Shown here: piece after piece, positions 48,135-57,823 of the stretch
Position numbering within the stretch: the first letter of the stretch is position 1
How the letters are laid out: every line of letters starts with the position of its first letter
Notes under the pieces: generated by a model
The model's input: the letters and a program-made list of their open reading frames with translations, nothing else
What the model was told of the DNA's origin: nothing
Databases searched by the model: none
Source of the DNA: Cupriavidus nantongensis
Lineage (GTDB): Bacteria; Pseudomonadota; Gammaproteobacteria; Burkholderiales; Burkholderiaceae
Direction: 5' to 3'
Assembly: GCF_001598055.1 (NCBI RefSeq)
Contig: NZ_CP014844.1
Location: 4,057,642-4,121,641, forward strand
DNA: 64,000 nt
Translations under genes and position numbers: made by a program

Positions 48135-48911
48135 TCAGTGCGCCGAGGTGCCGAGGTAGGCCTCGATCACCGCGGGGTTGTTCTGCACCTCGTGCGGCAG
48201 GCCCTGGGCAATCACCTTGCCGTAGTCCAGCACCGTCAGGCGGTTGCACAGGCCCATCACCAGCTTCACGTCGTGCTCGATCAGCAGGATGGTCTTGCCA
48301 TCGTTCTTGATCTTGTCGAGCAGGCCGCGCAGCTCGACCTTCTCGGTCGCGTTCATGCCGGCGGCGGGCTCGTCCAGCGCCAGCAGCTTGGGCTCGGTCG
48401 CCAGCGCGCGCGCGATCTCGAGCCGGCGCTGGTGGCCGTACGACAGGTTGCGCGCGGTGAAGTTGGCGTACTTTCCGATGCCGACGTAGTCGAGCAGGTC
48501 ATGCGCCATGTCTTCGATGCCCTCTTCCTCGCGCCGCACCGACGGCGGGCGGAAGATCGCGCCGAACACGCCGGCCTTGGAGCGCACGTGGCGCCCGACC
48601 ATCACGTTCTCGAGCGCGGTCATGTCGCCGAACAGGCGGATGTTCTGGAACGTGCGCGCAATGCCGGCCTTGGCCACCTCGTGCACGGCGGTCGGCTGGT
48701 AGGGCTTGCCGCCCAGCACGAACTCCCCCGAATCGGGCGTGTACAGGCCGGTGATCACGTTGAAGAAGGTGGTCTTGCCGGCGCCGTTGGGGCCGATCAG
48801 CCCGTAGATCTCGCCCGGCTTGATCTGCAGGCCGACATCGGACAGCGCCTGCAGGCCGCCGAAACGCTTGTTGACCCCCTGTACCGACAGGAGGAAATCG
48901 TTGTTGCTCAT
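48135..48911 (-). CDS. livG: branched-chain amino acid ABC transporter ATP-binding protein
   Basis: A 258-residue ATPase with Walker A GPNGAGKTT, AGIARTFQNIRLF, signature LSYGHQRRLEIARAL and Walker B LLALDEPAAGMN. It pairs with LivF. It lies 13 bp after livM. Confidence 0.95.
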   Translation of the reverse strand: MSNNDFLLSVQGVNKRFGGLQALSDVGLQIKPGEIYGLIGPNGAGKTTFFNVITGLYTPDSGEFVLGGKPYQPTAVHEVAKAGIARTFQNIRLFGDMTALENVMVGRHVRSKAGVFGAIFRPPSVRREEEGIEDMAHDLLDYVGIGKYANFTARNLSYGHQRRLEIARALATEPKLLALDEPAAGMNATEKVELRGLLDKIKNDGKTILLIEHDVKLVMGLCNRLTVLDYGKVIAQGLPHEVQNNPAVIEAYLGTSAH

Positions 48912-48924
48912 GTCTTCCTCCGGT

Positions 48925-50082
48925 TCAGAGACGGCCGATACTGCCCGCGCGGCGCACCACCGGGCGGTCTTCCTTGCGCGGCGACGGCCAGATGCCGGCC
49001 GGGCGGTACAGCATCACGCCAACCAGGGCCAGGCCGAACAGCAGCTGGCGCAGCACCTCGGCATCGACGATCACCTGGCCGAACAGGCCGGTCTGGATCG
49101 GCTCGGCGACCACGCGCAGCAGTTCCTGGAAGCCCACCAGCAGCACGCCGCCCAGGATCACGCCCGGGATATGGCCCATGCCGCCCAGCACCACGATCGC
49201 CAGCACGTAGATCGATTCCCACAGCGTGAACGATTCCGGCGAGACAAAGCCCTGGAACGCGCCGAACACCGCGCCCGAGGCGCCGCCGAACGACGCGCCC
49301 ATCGCGAACGCCAGCAGCTTGATATTGCGGGTGTTGATGCCCATCGCCTTGGCGGCGATTTCGTCTTCGCGGATGGCAACCCAGGCGCGGCCGATGCGCG
49401 AGGTCTGCAGGCGCAGGCACACGAACACGATCACGATCACCAGGAACACCAGCAGGTAGTAGTACATGAACACCGGCGAGAACTTGAGCCCGAAGATCTC
49501 GTGCGACTTCGAGAAATCGAAGCCGAAGATATGCACCGGGTCGACCGCGGTAATGCCCTTGGGACCGTTGGTGATGTTCACCGGGCGGTCCAGGTTGTTC
49601 ATGAAGATGCGGATGATCTCGCCGAAGCCGAGCGTGACGATGGCCAGGTAGTCGCCGCGCAGCTTGAGCGTCGGCGCCCCCAGCAGCACGCCGAAGGTGG
49701 CGGCCACCAGGATCGCCAGCGGCAGCACGAACCACATCGACAGGTGGATGCCGGTCGGGAACAGCTGCTGGATCCACTCGAACTGGTTCGCCAGGTGCGG
49801 CGAGCCGAGCAGCGCCATCATGTAGGCGCCCACCGCGTAGAACGCGATATAGCCCAGGTCGAGCAGGCCGGCAAAGCCGACCACGATGTTCAGGCCCAGC
49901 GCCAGCATGATGTACAGCAGCGCAAAGTCGAGCACGCGGACCCAGTAGTTGCCGCCCAGCGTCTGGACGATGAACGGGGCGCACAGCGCCACCACCAGGA
50001 AGCCAATCAGTGCGGCCAGGGTCTTGGCCGGCACCTTGGTCGGCGCCGCGACCGCGGCCGTGGATGGAATCGGGGTATTCAT
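48925..50082 (-). CDS. livM: branched-chain amino acid ABC transporter permease
   Basis: A 385-residue permease with about ten membrane helices. GLNIVVGFAGLLDLGYIAFYAVGAY and GDYLAIVTLGFGEIIRIFMNNLD are typical of LivM. It ends with a basic cytoplasmic tail (RKEDRPVVRRAG). 13 bp after livH. Confidence 0.95.
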   Translation of the reverse strand: MNTPIPSTAAVAAPTKVPAKTLAALIGFLVVALCAPFIVQTLGGNYWVRVLDFALLYIMLALGLNIVVGFAGLLDLGYIAFYAVGAYMMALLGSPHLANQFEWIQQLFPTGIHLSMWFVLPLAILVAATFGVLLGAPTLKLRGDYLAIVTLGFGEIIRIFMNNLDRPVNITNGPKGITAVDPVHIFGFDFSKSHEIFGLKFSPVFMYYYLLVFLVIVIVFVCLRLQTSRIGRAWVAIREDEIAAKAMGINTRNIKLLAFAMGASFGGASGAVFGAFQGFVSPESFTLWESIYVLAIVVLGGMGHIPGVILGGVLLVGFQELLRVVAEPIQTGLFGQVIVDAEVLRQLLFGLALVGVMLYRPAGIWPSPRKEDRPVVRRAGSIGRL

Positions 50083-50095
50083 GGATTCGCTCTCC

Positions 50096-51031
50096 TCAGG
50101 CGCGATCCGCCACGCGTTCGCCCATGATGCCGGACGGACGGAAGACGAGCACGGTGATCAGTACGATGAAGGCGAAGACGTCCTGGTAGTTCGAGCCGAA
50201 CACGCCATTGGTCAGGTCGCCGATATAGCCGGCGCCGAGCGCCTCGATCAGGCCCAGCAGCATGCCGCCGACCATCGCGCCCGCGAGGTTGCCGATGCCG
50301 CCCAGCACCGCGGCGGTAAACGCCTTCAGGCCGGGAATGAAGCCCATGTAGAAGTGGGCGTTGCCATAGTTGGTGGCCATCATCACGCCGGCCAGCGCGG
50401 CCAGCGTGGCGCCGATCATGAAGGTGGCGGAAATGACGAAATTGGGGTTCACGCCCATCAGGCCGGCGACCTTCTGGTTCTCTGCGGTGGCGCGCATGGC
50501 GCGGCCGAGCTTGGTGCGGTTGACCAGCGCCAGCAGGCCCGACATCACCATCACGGCCATGCCGATGATGACCATCTCCTTGCCGGTGATGGTGGCCCCG
50601 GTGGCGCCGATGTCGATGGGTTCGGACGGCAGCAGCTGCGGGAAGGTCAGCGGGTTGCGCGACCAGATCAACATGCCCATCGTCTGCAGGATGATGGAAA
50701 CCCCGATCGCGGTGATCAGCGGGGCCAGCCGTGGCGCATTGCGCAAGGGCCGGTAGGCGACCCGCTCGATCGAATACGACAGGATCGCGCAGACCGGCAT
50801 GGCGATCAGCGTGGCGATCACCAGCGTCAGCCATTCCGGCAGGCCGGGGGCGAACTTCTGCAATCCGAGGATGGCTGACAGGGCGGTCAGCGCGCCGATC
50901 ATCAGCACGTCGCCGTGGGCGAAGTTGATGATGCCGAGAATGCCGTAGACCATGGTGTAGCCCAGTGCGATCAGCGCATAAATGCTGCCGAGCACCAGAC
51001 CGTTCACGATCTGCTGGATAAAGATATCCAT
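50096..51031 (-). CDS. livH: branched-chain amino acid ABC transporter permease
   Basis: A 311-residue permease beginning MDIFIQQIVNGLVLGSIYALIALGYTMVYGIL, with NFAHGDVLMIGA and a GVNPNFVISATFMIGATLAALAG segment. The start at 51031 gives the family's usual N-terminus; longer upstream frames were rejected. It is separated from the binding-protein gene by a terminator, allowing differential expression. Confidence 0.95.
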   Translation of the reverse strand: MDIFIQQIVNGLVLGSIYALIALGYTMVYGILGIINFAHGDVLMIGALTALSAILGLQKFAPGLPEWLTLVIATLIAMPVCAILSYSIERVAYRPLRNAPRLAPLITAIGVSIILQTMGMLIWSRNPLTFPQLLPSEPIDIGATGATITGKEMVIIGMAVMVMSGLLALVNRTKLGRAMRATAENQKVAGLMGVNPNFVISATFMIGATLAALAGVMMATNYGNAHFYMGFIPGLKAFTAAVLGGIGNLAGAMVGGMLLGLIEALGAGYIGDLTNGVFGSNYQDVFAFIVLITVLVFRPSGIMGERVADRA

Positions 51032-51190
51032 GAAAACTCCTGCTTCAGTCCCTGACCTTACGGCATGGTGTGGATGCCGGGGGGACCATGGTGTGTGATG
51101 GGTAACGTTGCGGTGGTTGGTTTGCTGGTGAGCGGCCTGCCCTGCTCCATCCATGGTAAGGATGCTTCTACATTAGGCGAGGCTAAAAAG

Positions 51191-51230
51191 AACGGCACCG
51201 CAAAATACTCACGGTGCCGTTCGGATGGGC
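51191..51230 (-). terminator. terminator between livJ and livH
   Basis: AACGGCACCG (51191-51200) pairs with CGGTGCCGTT (51212-51221). Read leftward it is followed by CTTTTTAG. Partial read-through would give more binding protein than permease. Confidence 0.82.
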
Positions 51231-51243
51231 CGGTAAGCCCAGA

Positions 51244-52455
51244 CTACATCTTCACGACGTCGAGGACCGACTTCTTCTTGTCCTTGTACTCGTACAGCGT
51301 GATGGTGCCTTCCTTCATGTCGCCCTTCTCGTCGAAGGCGATATTGCCGATCACGCCCTTGTAGTTGGTCTTGGGCATTTCGGCCAGGATGGCAGCCGGT
51401 TCGGTCGAGTTGGCGCGCTTCATGGCATCGACGATGACCATCACCGCGTCATACGTGAACGGCGCGTAGATCTGCACCGGCGCGTTGAAGCGGGCCTGGT
51501 AGCGCTTGTCGAAGTCGGCGCCCTGCTCCATGCGCGACAGCGCCAGGCCTGCCTCGGAGCAGATGATGTTGGTCACGGCGTCGCCGGCCAGCTCGGCCAC
51601 CTTGTCGGTGCAGACGCCGTCGCCGCCGACGATCTTGGCGCCGATGCCCAGTTCCTTGGCCTGCTTGGCGAACGGGCCGCCGGTGGCGTCCATGCCGCCG
51701 TACATGATCACGTCCGGCTTCTTGCCCTTGATCTTGGTCAGGATGGCCTTGAAGTCGGTGGCCTTGTCGTTGGTGGCTTCACGCGCAACCACGTTCACGC
51801 CGGCGGCCTTGGCGGTCTTCTCGAACTCGTCGGCCAGGCCCTTGCCGTAGGCGGTGGCATCGTCGACGATCGCCACGCTCTTGGCGTTCAGGGTCTTGGC
51901 GGCGTAGTTGGCCAGCGCCGGGCCCTGCTGGGCATCGGTGGCGACCACGCGGTAGGTGGTCTTGAAGCCCTGCTTGGTGTAGTCCGGGTTGGTCGACGAC
52001 GGCGAGATCTGCACGATGCCGGCATCGCTGTAGATCTTCGACGCCGGGATCGACACGCCCGAGTTCAGGTGGCCGACCACGGCCACGACCTTGGCGTCGA
52101 CCAGCTTCTGCGCCACGGCGGTGCCGGTCTTCGGGTCAGCGGCATCGTCTTCGCCGACCAGTTCCAGCTTGACCTTCTTGCCGCCGACTTCCAGGCCGGA
52201 CTTGTTGACTTCTTCCACAGCCAGGCGGGCGCCGTTTTCGTTGTCCTTGCCAAGGTGCGCGATGCCGCCGGTCAGCGGGGCCGCGTGCCCGATCTTGACG
52301 ACAGTCTCGCCGCCACCGGCCGCAGGCGCTGCGGGAGCCGCTGCCGCCGGCGCCGAAGAAGCCGTATCCGCCGGCTTTTCTTCCTTCTTGCCGCAAGCTG
52401 CGACCAGCGCCACTGCGGCCGCGATCGGCAGAATCTTGGCAAACGTGATTTGCAT
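51244..52455 (-). CDS. livJ: branched-chain amino acid ABC transporter substrate-binding lipoprotein
   Basis: A 403-residue protein with a lipobox-like signal ending VALVAACGKKEE (about residue 19-20), then an Ala/Pro-rich linker (to about residue 45) and a type I binding fold (VKIGHAAPLTGGIAHLGKDNENGARLAVEEVN). The start at 52455 has CTAGGAGATC upstream. It captures branched-chain amino acids for LivHMGF. The lipid anchor and linker are unusual for classical LivJ of enteric bacteria. Confidence 0.92.
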   Translation of the reverse strand: MQITFAKILPIAAAVALVAACGKKEEKPADTASSAPAAAAPAAPAAGGGETVVKIGHAAPLTGGIAHLGKDNENGARLAVEEVNKSGLEVGGKKVKLELVGEDDAADPKTGTAVAQKLVDAKVVAVVGHLNSGVSIPASKIYSDAGIVQISPSSTNPDYTKQGFKTTYRVVATDAQQGPALANYAAKTLNAKSVAIVDDATAYGKGLADEFEKTAKAAGVNVVAREATNDKATDFKAILTKIKGKKPDVIMYGGMDATGGPFAKQAKELGIGAKIVGGDGVCTDKVAELAGDAVTNIICSEAGLALSRMEQGADFDKRYQARFNAPVQIYAPFTYDAVMVIVDAMKRANSTEPAAILAEMPKTNYKGVIGNIAFDEKGDMKEGTITLYEYKDKKKSVLDVVKM

Positions 52456-52530
52456 GAGTGATCTCCTAGGATTCACAAAAACAGGGATTTGCAACGCCTC
52501 CCGGACGTTTCCCTGGACCGCCGTTGTTTA

Positions 52531-52579
52531 GTTTCAATTTGAAACGCGCGCATTGTATCCCCTTTCTTAGTCGATGCAA
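52531..52579 (-). promoter_or_regulatory. livJ promoter with palindromic operator
   Basis: On the minus strand TTGCAT (52579-52574) and TACAAT (52557-52552) are spaced by 16 bp. The perfect palindrome GTTTCAATTTGAAAC (52531-52545) covers the expected transcription start, a typical repressor position. The regulator is unknown. Confidence 0.5.
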
Positions 52580-52940
52580 TACGCGACGCAACATCCTTGA
52601 CCATTTACCGCGCATTTGAGCTAGGGAATTTCCCCAATGCACAGATTGCGGCAATTCCCGCTCACATGACGCGGCCGCCCCTCCTGCTTACAAGAACCGT
52701 GCCTGCGGCGCCCCAGGCGGCAAAGAAGCAGCGCCGGCACCACCTATAATGCACCATTATTAATTAGGCGTTTCATTTCATTAGCGTGATGCTGCTCTCT
52801 AATGTGCAGAATGTAGCGCCGCACCATAATAGGGAAAACCCCAGCTTCGGGGATTACCCTGATTAGCGTCCGGCACGAATGGCGGGCGCCCCTGGCACCA
52901 GCAGCGGGCATTATTCCGAGGCCGGCAGGGCCAGAAACAA

Positions 52941-52970
52941 AAAGGGGCGCCGCAGCAGCGGCGCCCCTTT
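52941..52970 (-). terminator. ispH terminator
   Basis: A 13-bp perfect stem AAAGGGGCGCCGC / GCGGCGCCCCTTT with loop AGCA. Read leftward it is followed by TTTTTGTTT. Confidence 0.85.
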
Positions 52971-53012
52971 ATCAGGCCAGGCATTCAGGCGGCGGGCGAC
53001 CCCGCGCCGGGC

Positions 53013-53978
53013 TCAGGCGGCTGCGCTGGTGGGCAGCAGCCCGCGCGGCAACGGGAACGCCATGTTTTCCTCGATGCCCTCAAGCGGGCGCACCTGGCGC
53101 GCACCCAGTTCGCGCAGGCGCTCGACGATGGACTGGGCCAGCGCTTCCGGCGCCGAGGCGCCGGCGGTCAGGCCGATGCGGCGCTTGCCGGCGACCCATT
53201 CGGGCCGCACCTGCTCCGGCGCGTCCACCATATAGGCCGGCACGCCCAGGCGCTCGGCCAGCTCGCGCAGGCGGTTGGAGTTGGAACTGTTGGGACTGCC
53301 GACCACGATCACCACTTCGACCTGCGGCGCCATGAACTTCACCGCGTCCTGGCGGTTTTGCGTGGCATAGCAGATGTCCTGCTTCTTCGGTTCGCGGATT
53401 TCCGGGAAGCGGGCCTTGAGCGCGGCCACGATCTCGCGGGTCTCGTCCACCGACAGCGTGGTCTGGGTGACATAGGCCAGCCGCGACGGATCGGCGATCT
53501 GCAGCGCCGCGACATCGGCGACCGACTCGACCAGCACCATGCCGCCGTTGGCCTGGCCCATGGTGCCTTCCACCTCCGGGTGGCCGCGATGGCCGATCAT
53601 CACGATCTCGCAGCCCTGCGCGCGCAGCTTGCTGACTTCGACATGCACCTTGGTCACCAGCGGACAGGTCGCATCGAAGACGTGCAGGCCGCGCCGGGCC
53701 GCGTCTTCGCGGACTTCGCGCGACACGCCATGGGCACTGAAGATGACGGTGGCGCCGGCGGGCACCTCGTCGAGCTCGCCCACGAACACCGCGCCCTTGC
53801 GGCGCAGGTCGGCCACCACATAGGCGTTGTGGACGATTTCGTGGCGGACGTAGATGGGAGCGCCGAAGCGCTCGAGCGCGCGCTCGACGATCTCGATGGC
53901 GCGGTCCACGCCGGCGCAGAAGCCGCGCGGCTGGGCCATCAGGATTTCTGCGTCGGGGGCGGGGATCAGGTCGGGCAT
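53013..53978 (-). CDS. ispH: 4-hydroxy-3-methylbut-2-enyl diphosphate reductase
   Basis: A 321-residue 4Fe-4S enzyme. The three cluster cysteines are in [22 protein letters not shown] and [10 protein letters not shown]. The active-site segment AHGVS (His, near residue 86) and [11 protein letters not shown] are present. It makes IPP and DMAPP in the MEP pathway. The order with an upstream FKBP gene, 35 bp away, is widely conserved. Confidence 0.97.
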   Translation of the reverse strand: MPDLIPAPDAEILMAQPRGFCAGVDRAIEIVERALERFGAPIYVRHEIVHNAYVVADLRRKGAVFVGELDEVPAGATVIFSAHGVSREVREDAARRGLHVFDATCPLVTKVHVEVSKLRAQGCEIVMIGHRGHPEVEGTMGQANGGMVLVESVADVAALQIADPSRLAYVTQTTLSVDETREIVAALKARFPEIREPKKQDICYATQNRQDAVKFMAPQVEVVIVVGSPNSSNSNRLRELAERLGVPAYMVDAPEQVRPEWVAGKRRIGLTAGASAPEALAQSIVERLRELGARQVRPLEGIEENMAFPLPRGLLPTSAAA

Positions 53979-54013
53979 GCTGCGGTATCCGGACAGGTTC
54001 GACGTGGCGACGT

Positions 54014-54502
54014 TCAGAGAATGCCGATCAGCTGCACGTCGAACAGGATGGTCTGCCCGGCCAGCGGATGGTTGAAGTCGAACAACGCGGCGGTCTCGCC
54101 GATCTCCTTGAGCACGCCGGCGTACTTGCCGCCGCCGGGCGCGTTGAACTCGACCAGGTCACCCGGGCTGTAGTCCTCTTCGAACGAACTGTTCTCGCGC
54201 AGCGTGGCCAGCGACACCCACTGCAGCAGTTCGGCGTTGCGCGGGCCGAAGGCCTGCTCCGGCGCCAGGCGATAGGTCATGCGCTCGCCTTCGGGCATGC
54301 CCAGCAGCGCCTGCTCGAGCGTCGGCGCGAACTGGCCCTGGCCCAGCAGCAGCGTGGCGGGCTTTTCCTCGAACGTGCTGACGACCTCGGTGCCATTCTC
54401 GAGCGCGATGCTGTAGTGCAGGGTCAGGAAAGAGTCGGCCTGGACAGTCTTGCGGCCAGCCGTGCCGCCGTCGGCTTCCGACGCGAAAGTTTGCAAATTC
54501 AT
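54014..54502 (-). CDS. fkpB: FKBP-type peptidyl-prolyl isomerase (SlpA/FkpB-like)
   Basis: A 162-residue SlpA-type protein: [45 protein letters not shown], then the insert-in-flap region ([18 protein letters not shown]) and the closing [17 protein letters not shown]. It acts as a cytoplasmic folding isomerase/chaperone. Co-directional with ispH. The N-terminal ~20 residues are an extension beyond the usual family length. Confidence 0.92.
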   Translation of the reverse strand: MNLQTFASEADGGTAGRKTVQADSFLTLHYSIALENGTEVVSTFEEKPATLLLGQGQFAPTLEQALLGMPEGERMTYRLAPEQAFGPRNAELLQWVSLATLRENSSFEEDYSPGDLVEFNAPGGGKYAGVLKEIGETAALFDFNHPLAGQTILFDVQLIGIL

Positions 54503-54604
54503 GGGTGATCAACCAGGGAACAACCCGTATTGTATTCGACTGGCCCCTGGCTCGCCGCCCCGGGGCCGCAAGCCCTGTTCCCGACGCGACTACCCTGGAT
54601 GCCC

Positions 54605-55291
54605 ATGACCATTTCCAAATGGCCCGCCTGCGAGCGGCCCCGCGAGAAACTGCTGGAAAGCGGCGCTGCCGCCCTGTCTGATGCCGAACTGCTGGCCGTG
54701 CTGCTGCGCGTGGGCGCCGCCGGGAAAAGTGCCGTGGACCTGGCACGCGAGCTGCTGCACCGCTTCGGCTCGCTGACCGCGCTGTTCGCGGCCGAGGGCG
54801 AAGCGCTGGCCGGCGTGCGCGGCATGGGCGCGACCAAGTTCGCCCAGCTGCAGGCCATCCCGGAGCTGGCGCGGCGTGCGCTGGCCGAGTCGCTGCGCTT
54901 GCCGGCCGGCTTCAATTCGCCGGAATCGGTGCGCAGCTACCTGCGCCTGACGCTGGCACCGCTGCAGCACGAGGTCTTCATGTGCCTGTTCCTGGATCCC
55001 GGCAACCGCATGGTCGCCAGCGAGGAGCTGTTCCGCGGCACGCTGACGCGGACCTCGGTCTATCCGCGCGAAGTGGCGCGCCAGGCGCTGACGCATAACG
55101 CGGCCGGCATCATCGTCGCGCACAACCATCCGCGCGGCACCACGGATCCCAGCCAGAGCGACATCCACCTGACGCGCGAACTGGCGCGCACGCTCGACCT
55201 GATCGACGTGCGGTTGCTGGACCATTTCATTGTCGCGGGGCATGAAATCCGCTCGATGGCGGAATCCTGCGAGCGCCTGCCGGGGCTGTGA
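54605..55291 (+). CDS. radC: RadC family protein (JAB/MPN domain)
   Basis: A 228-residue protein with an N-terminal helix-hairpin-helix (ELLHRFGSLTALFAAEGEALAGVRGMGATKFAQL) and a C-terminal MPN/JAMM-like domain with the metal motif HNHPRGTTDPSQSD (about residue 177). The start could also be ATG at 54599. Despite its name, a role in DNA repair is not established. Divergent from fkpB. Confidence 0.93.
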   Translation: MTISKWPACERPREKLLESGAAALSDAELLAVLLRVGAAGKSAVDLARELLHRFGSLTALFAAEGEALAGVRGMGATKFAQLQAIPELARRALAESLRLPAGFNSPESVRSYLRLTLAPLQHEVFMCLFLDPGNRMVASEELFRGTLTRTSVYPREVARQALTHNAAGIIVAHNHPRGTTDPSQSDIHLTRELARTLDLIDVRLLDHFIVAGHEIRSMAESCERLPGL

Positions 55292-55350
55292 CGCCTACGG
55301 CACCAGAGGAGCGGACCTGCAACACTGCCGGCGCGGGAGCGCAGAAAGCA

Positions 55351-55380
55351 TTGATTCGCTGGGGGAATCCGGTCTATAAT
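55351..55380 (+). promoter_or_regulatory. rpmB-rpmG promoter
   Basis: TTGATT (55351-55356) and TATAAT (55375-55380) with 18-bp spacing, about 100 bp before rpmB. Confidence 0.72.
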
Positions 55381-55481
55381 GCCCGTTTTGCTGAAGTCTC
55401 AACCGCTGCAGTCCGGGCCCGCGCGCCTTTTGTTGATCTGTTGCGAACATTGTCCACGAATAGAAGATTTAGGAGTGCTTC

Positions 55482-55715
55482 ATGGCACGCGTCTGTCAAG
55501 TGACCGGGAAAGCGCCGATGGTCGGCAACAACGTTTCCCACGCAAACAACAAGACCAAGCGCCGTTTTCTGCCCAACCTGCAGAATCGTCGTTTCTTCGT
55601 TGAATCCGAAAACCGCTGGGTGAGCCTGCGCGTCTCGAACGCCGGCCTGCGCCTGATCGACAAGAAAGGCATCGACTCCGTGCTCGCCGACCTGCGCGCA
55701 CGCGGCGAAGTCTAA
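55482..55715 (+). CDS. rpmB: 50S ribosomal protein L28
   Basis: A 77-residue protein: [29 protein letters not shown] is the L28 signature, with [22 protein letters not shown] following. TTTAGGAG lies upstream. First gene of the rpmB-rpmG operon. Confidence 0.99.
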   Translation: MARVCQVTGKAPMVGNNVSHANNKTKRRFLPNLQNRRFFVESENRWVSLRVSNAGLRLIDKKGIDSVLADLRARGEV

Positions 55716-55728
55716 TTAGGAGTACATC

Positions 55729-55899
55729 ATGGCAAGCAAGGGCGGCCGCGACAAGATCAAGCTGGAATCGACCGCAGGTACCGGTCACTTCTACACCACC
55801 ACCAAGAACAAGCGCACCATGCCGGAAAAGATGGAGATCATGAAGTTCGATCCCGTCGCCCGCAAGCACGTCGCTTACAAGGAAACCAAGATCAAGTAA
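55729..55899 (+). CDS. rpmG: 50S ribosomal protein L33
   Basis: A 56-residue protein, [19 protein letters not shown]..., ending [11 protein letters not shown]. It is the Cys-less L33 type (no zinc ribbon). TTAGGAG lies before the ATG; 13 bp after rpmB. Confidence 0.98.
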   Translation: MASKGGRDKIKLESTAGTGHFYTTTKNKRTMPEKMEIMKFDPVARKHVAYKETKIK

Positions 55900-55920
55900 T
55901 TGATCCGGTCTCCCGCCAGA

Positions 55921-55948
55921 AAGCCCCGCCCTGCAGCGGGGCTTTTTG
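55921..55948 (+). terminator. rpmB-rpmG terminator
   Basis: AAGCCCCGC (55921-55929) pairs with GCGGGGCTT (55936-55944), followed by a T run. Confidence 0.9.
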
Positions 55949-56076
55949 TTGCCCGTCGATATTGCGCACCGATTGCACATCGACCCTGCGCACTGATGCA
56001 CGGGATGGCGCGCCGGGTGTAGACTTTGCCGTTTCCCCCAATCTGCCAAGCGCCCTGGCGGCGCTCTCCTTGCACC

Positions 56077-57669
56077 ATGAATTTCGACGTCGCCATCGTC
56101 GGCAGCGGCCTGGCCGGCCTTACGGTCGCATTGCAACTGGCCGACACCCACCGGGTGGCCATCCTCAGCAAGCGCGCCATGACGCAGGGCGCCAGCGACT
56201 GGGCGCAGGGCGGCATCGCCGCGGTGCTGGATTCCGGCGACAGCCACGACGAACACACCCAGGACACGCTCGTTGCCGGTGCCGGGCTGTGCGATGAAGA
56301 GGCCACGCGCTTTATCGTCGAGCATGGGCGCGAAGCCATCCAGTGGCTGATCGACCGCGGCGTGCCGTTCACCCGCGACGCGCAGGCCGAGCTGGGCTTC
56401 CACCTGACGCGCGAAGGCGGCCATAGCCGCCGGCGCATCATCCACGCCGCCGACGCCACCGGCCATGCCGTGGTCAGCACGCTGCTGCAGCAAGCCACGC
56501 AGCATCCCAATATCACCATCCTGGAAGACCACTTCGCGATCGACCTGATCACGTCGCGCAAGATGGGGCTGCCGGGCAACCGCTGCTACGGCCTCTACGT
56601 GCTGGACGACCGCACCGGCGCGGTGCACACGGTCACCGCCACGCACACCGTGCTGGCTGCCGGCGGTGCGGGCAAGGTCTACCTCTACACCACCAACCCG
56701 GACACGGCCACCGGCGACGGCATCGCCATGGCCTGGCGCGCGGGTTGCCGGGTGTCGAACATGGAATTCATCCAGTTCCACCCGACCTGCCTGTACCACC
56801 CCTATGCCAAGTCCTTCCTGATTTCCGAAGCGGTGCGCGGCGAAGGCGGCCTGCTCAAGCTGCCCGACGGCACGCGCTTTATGCCCGAACACGACGAGCG
56901 CGCCGAACTGGCGCCGCGCGACGTGGTGGCACGCGCGATCGACTTCGAAATGAAGAAGCGCGGGCTGGACTGCGTCTATCTCGATATCACGCACCAGCCC
57001 GAGGCCTTCCTGAAGGAACACTTCCCGACCATCCATGCGCGCTGCCTGGAACTGGGCATCGACATCACGCGCGAACCGATCCCGGTGGTGCCGGCCGCGC
57101 ACTACACCTGCGGCGGCGTGGTGACCGACACCCTGGGCCGCACCGATATCGGCGGCCTCTACGCCGTGGGCGAGACCGCCTGCACCGGCCTGCATGGCGC
57201 CAACCGGCTGGCGTCGAACTCGCTGCTCGAATGCATGGTGATCGGCCGCGCCGCCGCCGAAGACATCGCCTCGCAGGACAAGGCTGGCGTGCCCAATATC
57301 ACGCTGCCGGCGTGGGACGAGAGCCGCGTCTCCGATGCCGACGAAGAAGTCGTGGTGTCGCACAACTGGGACGAGCTGCGCCGCATGATGTGGAACTACG
57401 TCGGCATCGTGCGCACCAGCAAGCGCCTGGAACGCGCGCAGCACCGCATCGTGCTGCTGCGCGAGGAGATTGCCGAGTATTACGCCAATTTCCGCGTCAC
57501 GCGCGACCTGCTGGAACTGCGCAACCTGGTGGAGGTGGCCTCGCTGATCGTCGACAGCGCGTACTCGCGCCATGAAAGTCGCGGCCTGCATTTCAGCCGG
57601 GACTATCCGGAGGCGTTACCGAAGGCGCTGCCGACAGTGATGCAGCCGCCTGCAGTTCGTAAGCGCTGA
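56077..57669 (+). CDS. nadB: L-aspartate oxidase
   Basis: A 530-residue FAD enzyme. The dinucleotide motif [14 protein letters not shown] is at residues 8-21, [16 protein letters not shown] carries substrate-binding residues (the fumarate-reductase-like Arg), and [15 protein letters not shown] with [13 protein letters not shown] is typical. It oxidises aspartate to iminoaspartate, the first step of quinolinate synthesis. The start at 56077 places the Rossmann fold at the N-terminus. Confidence 0.96.
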   Translation: MNFDVAIVGSGLAGLTVALQLADTHRVAILSKRAMTQGASDWAQGGIAAVLDSGDSHDEHTQDTLVAGAGLCDEEATRFIVEHGREAIQWLIDRGVPFTRDAQAELGFHLTREGGHSRRRIIHAADATGHAVVSTLLQQATQHPNITILEDHFAIDLITSRKMGLPGNRCYGLYVLDDRTGAVHTVTATHTVLAAGGAGKVYLYTTNPDTATGDGIAMAWRAGCRVSNMEFIQFHPTCLYHPYAKSFLISEAVRGEGGLLKLPDGTRFMPEHDERAELAPRDVVARAIDFEMKKRGLDCVYLDITHQPEAFLKEHFPTIHARCLELGIDITREPIPVVPAAHYTCGGVVTDTLGRTDIGGLYAVGETACTGLHGANRLASNSLLECMVIGRAAAEDIASQDKAGVPNITLPAWDESRVSDADEEVVVSHNWDELRRMMWNYVGIVRTSKRLERAQHRIVLLREEIAEYYANFRVTRDLLELRNLVEVASLIVDSAYSRHESRGLHFSRDYPEALPKALPTVMQPPAVRKR

Positions 57670-57695
57670 GGCGCCAGTCCAACCGATTGCGCGCT

Positions 57696-57731
57696 CCCTC
57701 TCCCGCTTGCGGGAGAGGGTTGGGGTGAGGG
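57696..57731. repeat. dispersed palindromic intergenic repeat
   Basis: CCCTCTCCCGCTTGCGGGAG continuing AGGGTTGGGGTGAGGG. It includes an internal hairpin CTCTCCCGC/GCGGGAGAG. It faces the copy at 57776 across 44 bp, between convergent nadB and nadC. Confidence 0.85.
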
Positions 57732-57775
57732 CCGGAGCCTCAACGAAGTGAAACGCCTCGGTATGCCAGCGCCTG

Positions 57776-57814
57776 CCCTCACCCCCTGCCCCTCTCCCGC
57801 ACGCGGGAGAGGGG
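57776..57814. repeat. dispersed palindromic intergenic repeat, inverted copy
   Basis: CCCTCACCCCCTGCCCCTCT continuing CCCGCACGCGGGAGAGGGG, inverted relative to 57696-57731. Paired, facing copies are typical of REP/BIME-like elements and could act as a bidirectional terminator. Confidence 0.85.
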
Positions 57815-57823
57815 AGCACACCA

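Larger units (their letters stand above)
52456..53012. other. intergenic region between livJ and ispH
   Basis: There is no credible gene in these 557 bp. The left part holds the livJ promoter and palindrome. The middle (52560-52800) is A/T-richer, with a CTATAAT at 52744-52750 that has no obvious gene after it. At 52838-52855 CCCC-agcttc-GGGG forms a hairpin followed leftward by TTTT, a possible second leftward terminator after the one at 52941. Confidence 0.45.

Noticed and set aside
57696..57814. CRISPR-like repeats
   Set aside because: Only two facing copies of a palindromic unit with no regular spacers; they are REP-like intergenic repeats. No CRISPR array or cas gene was found anywhere in the window.
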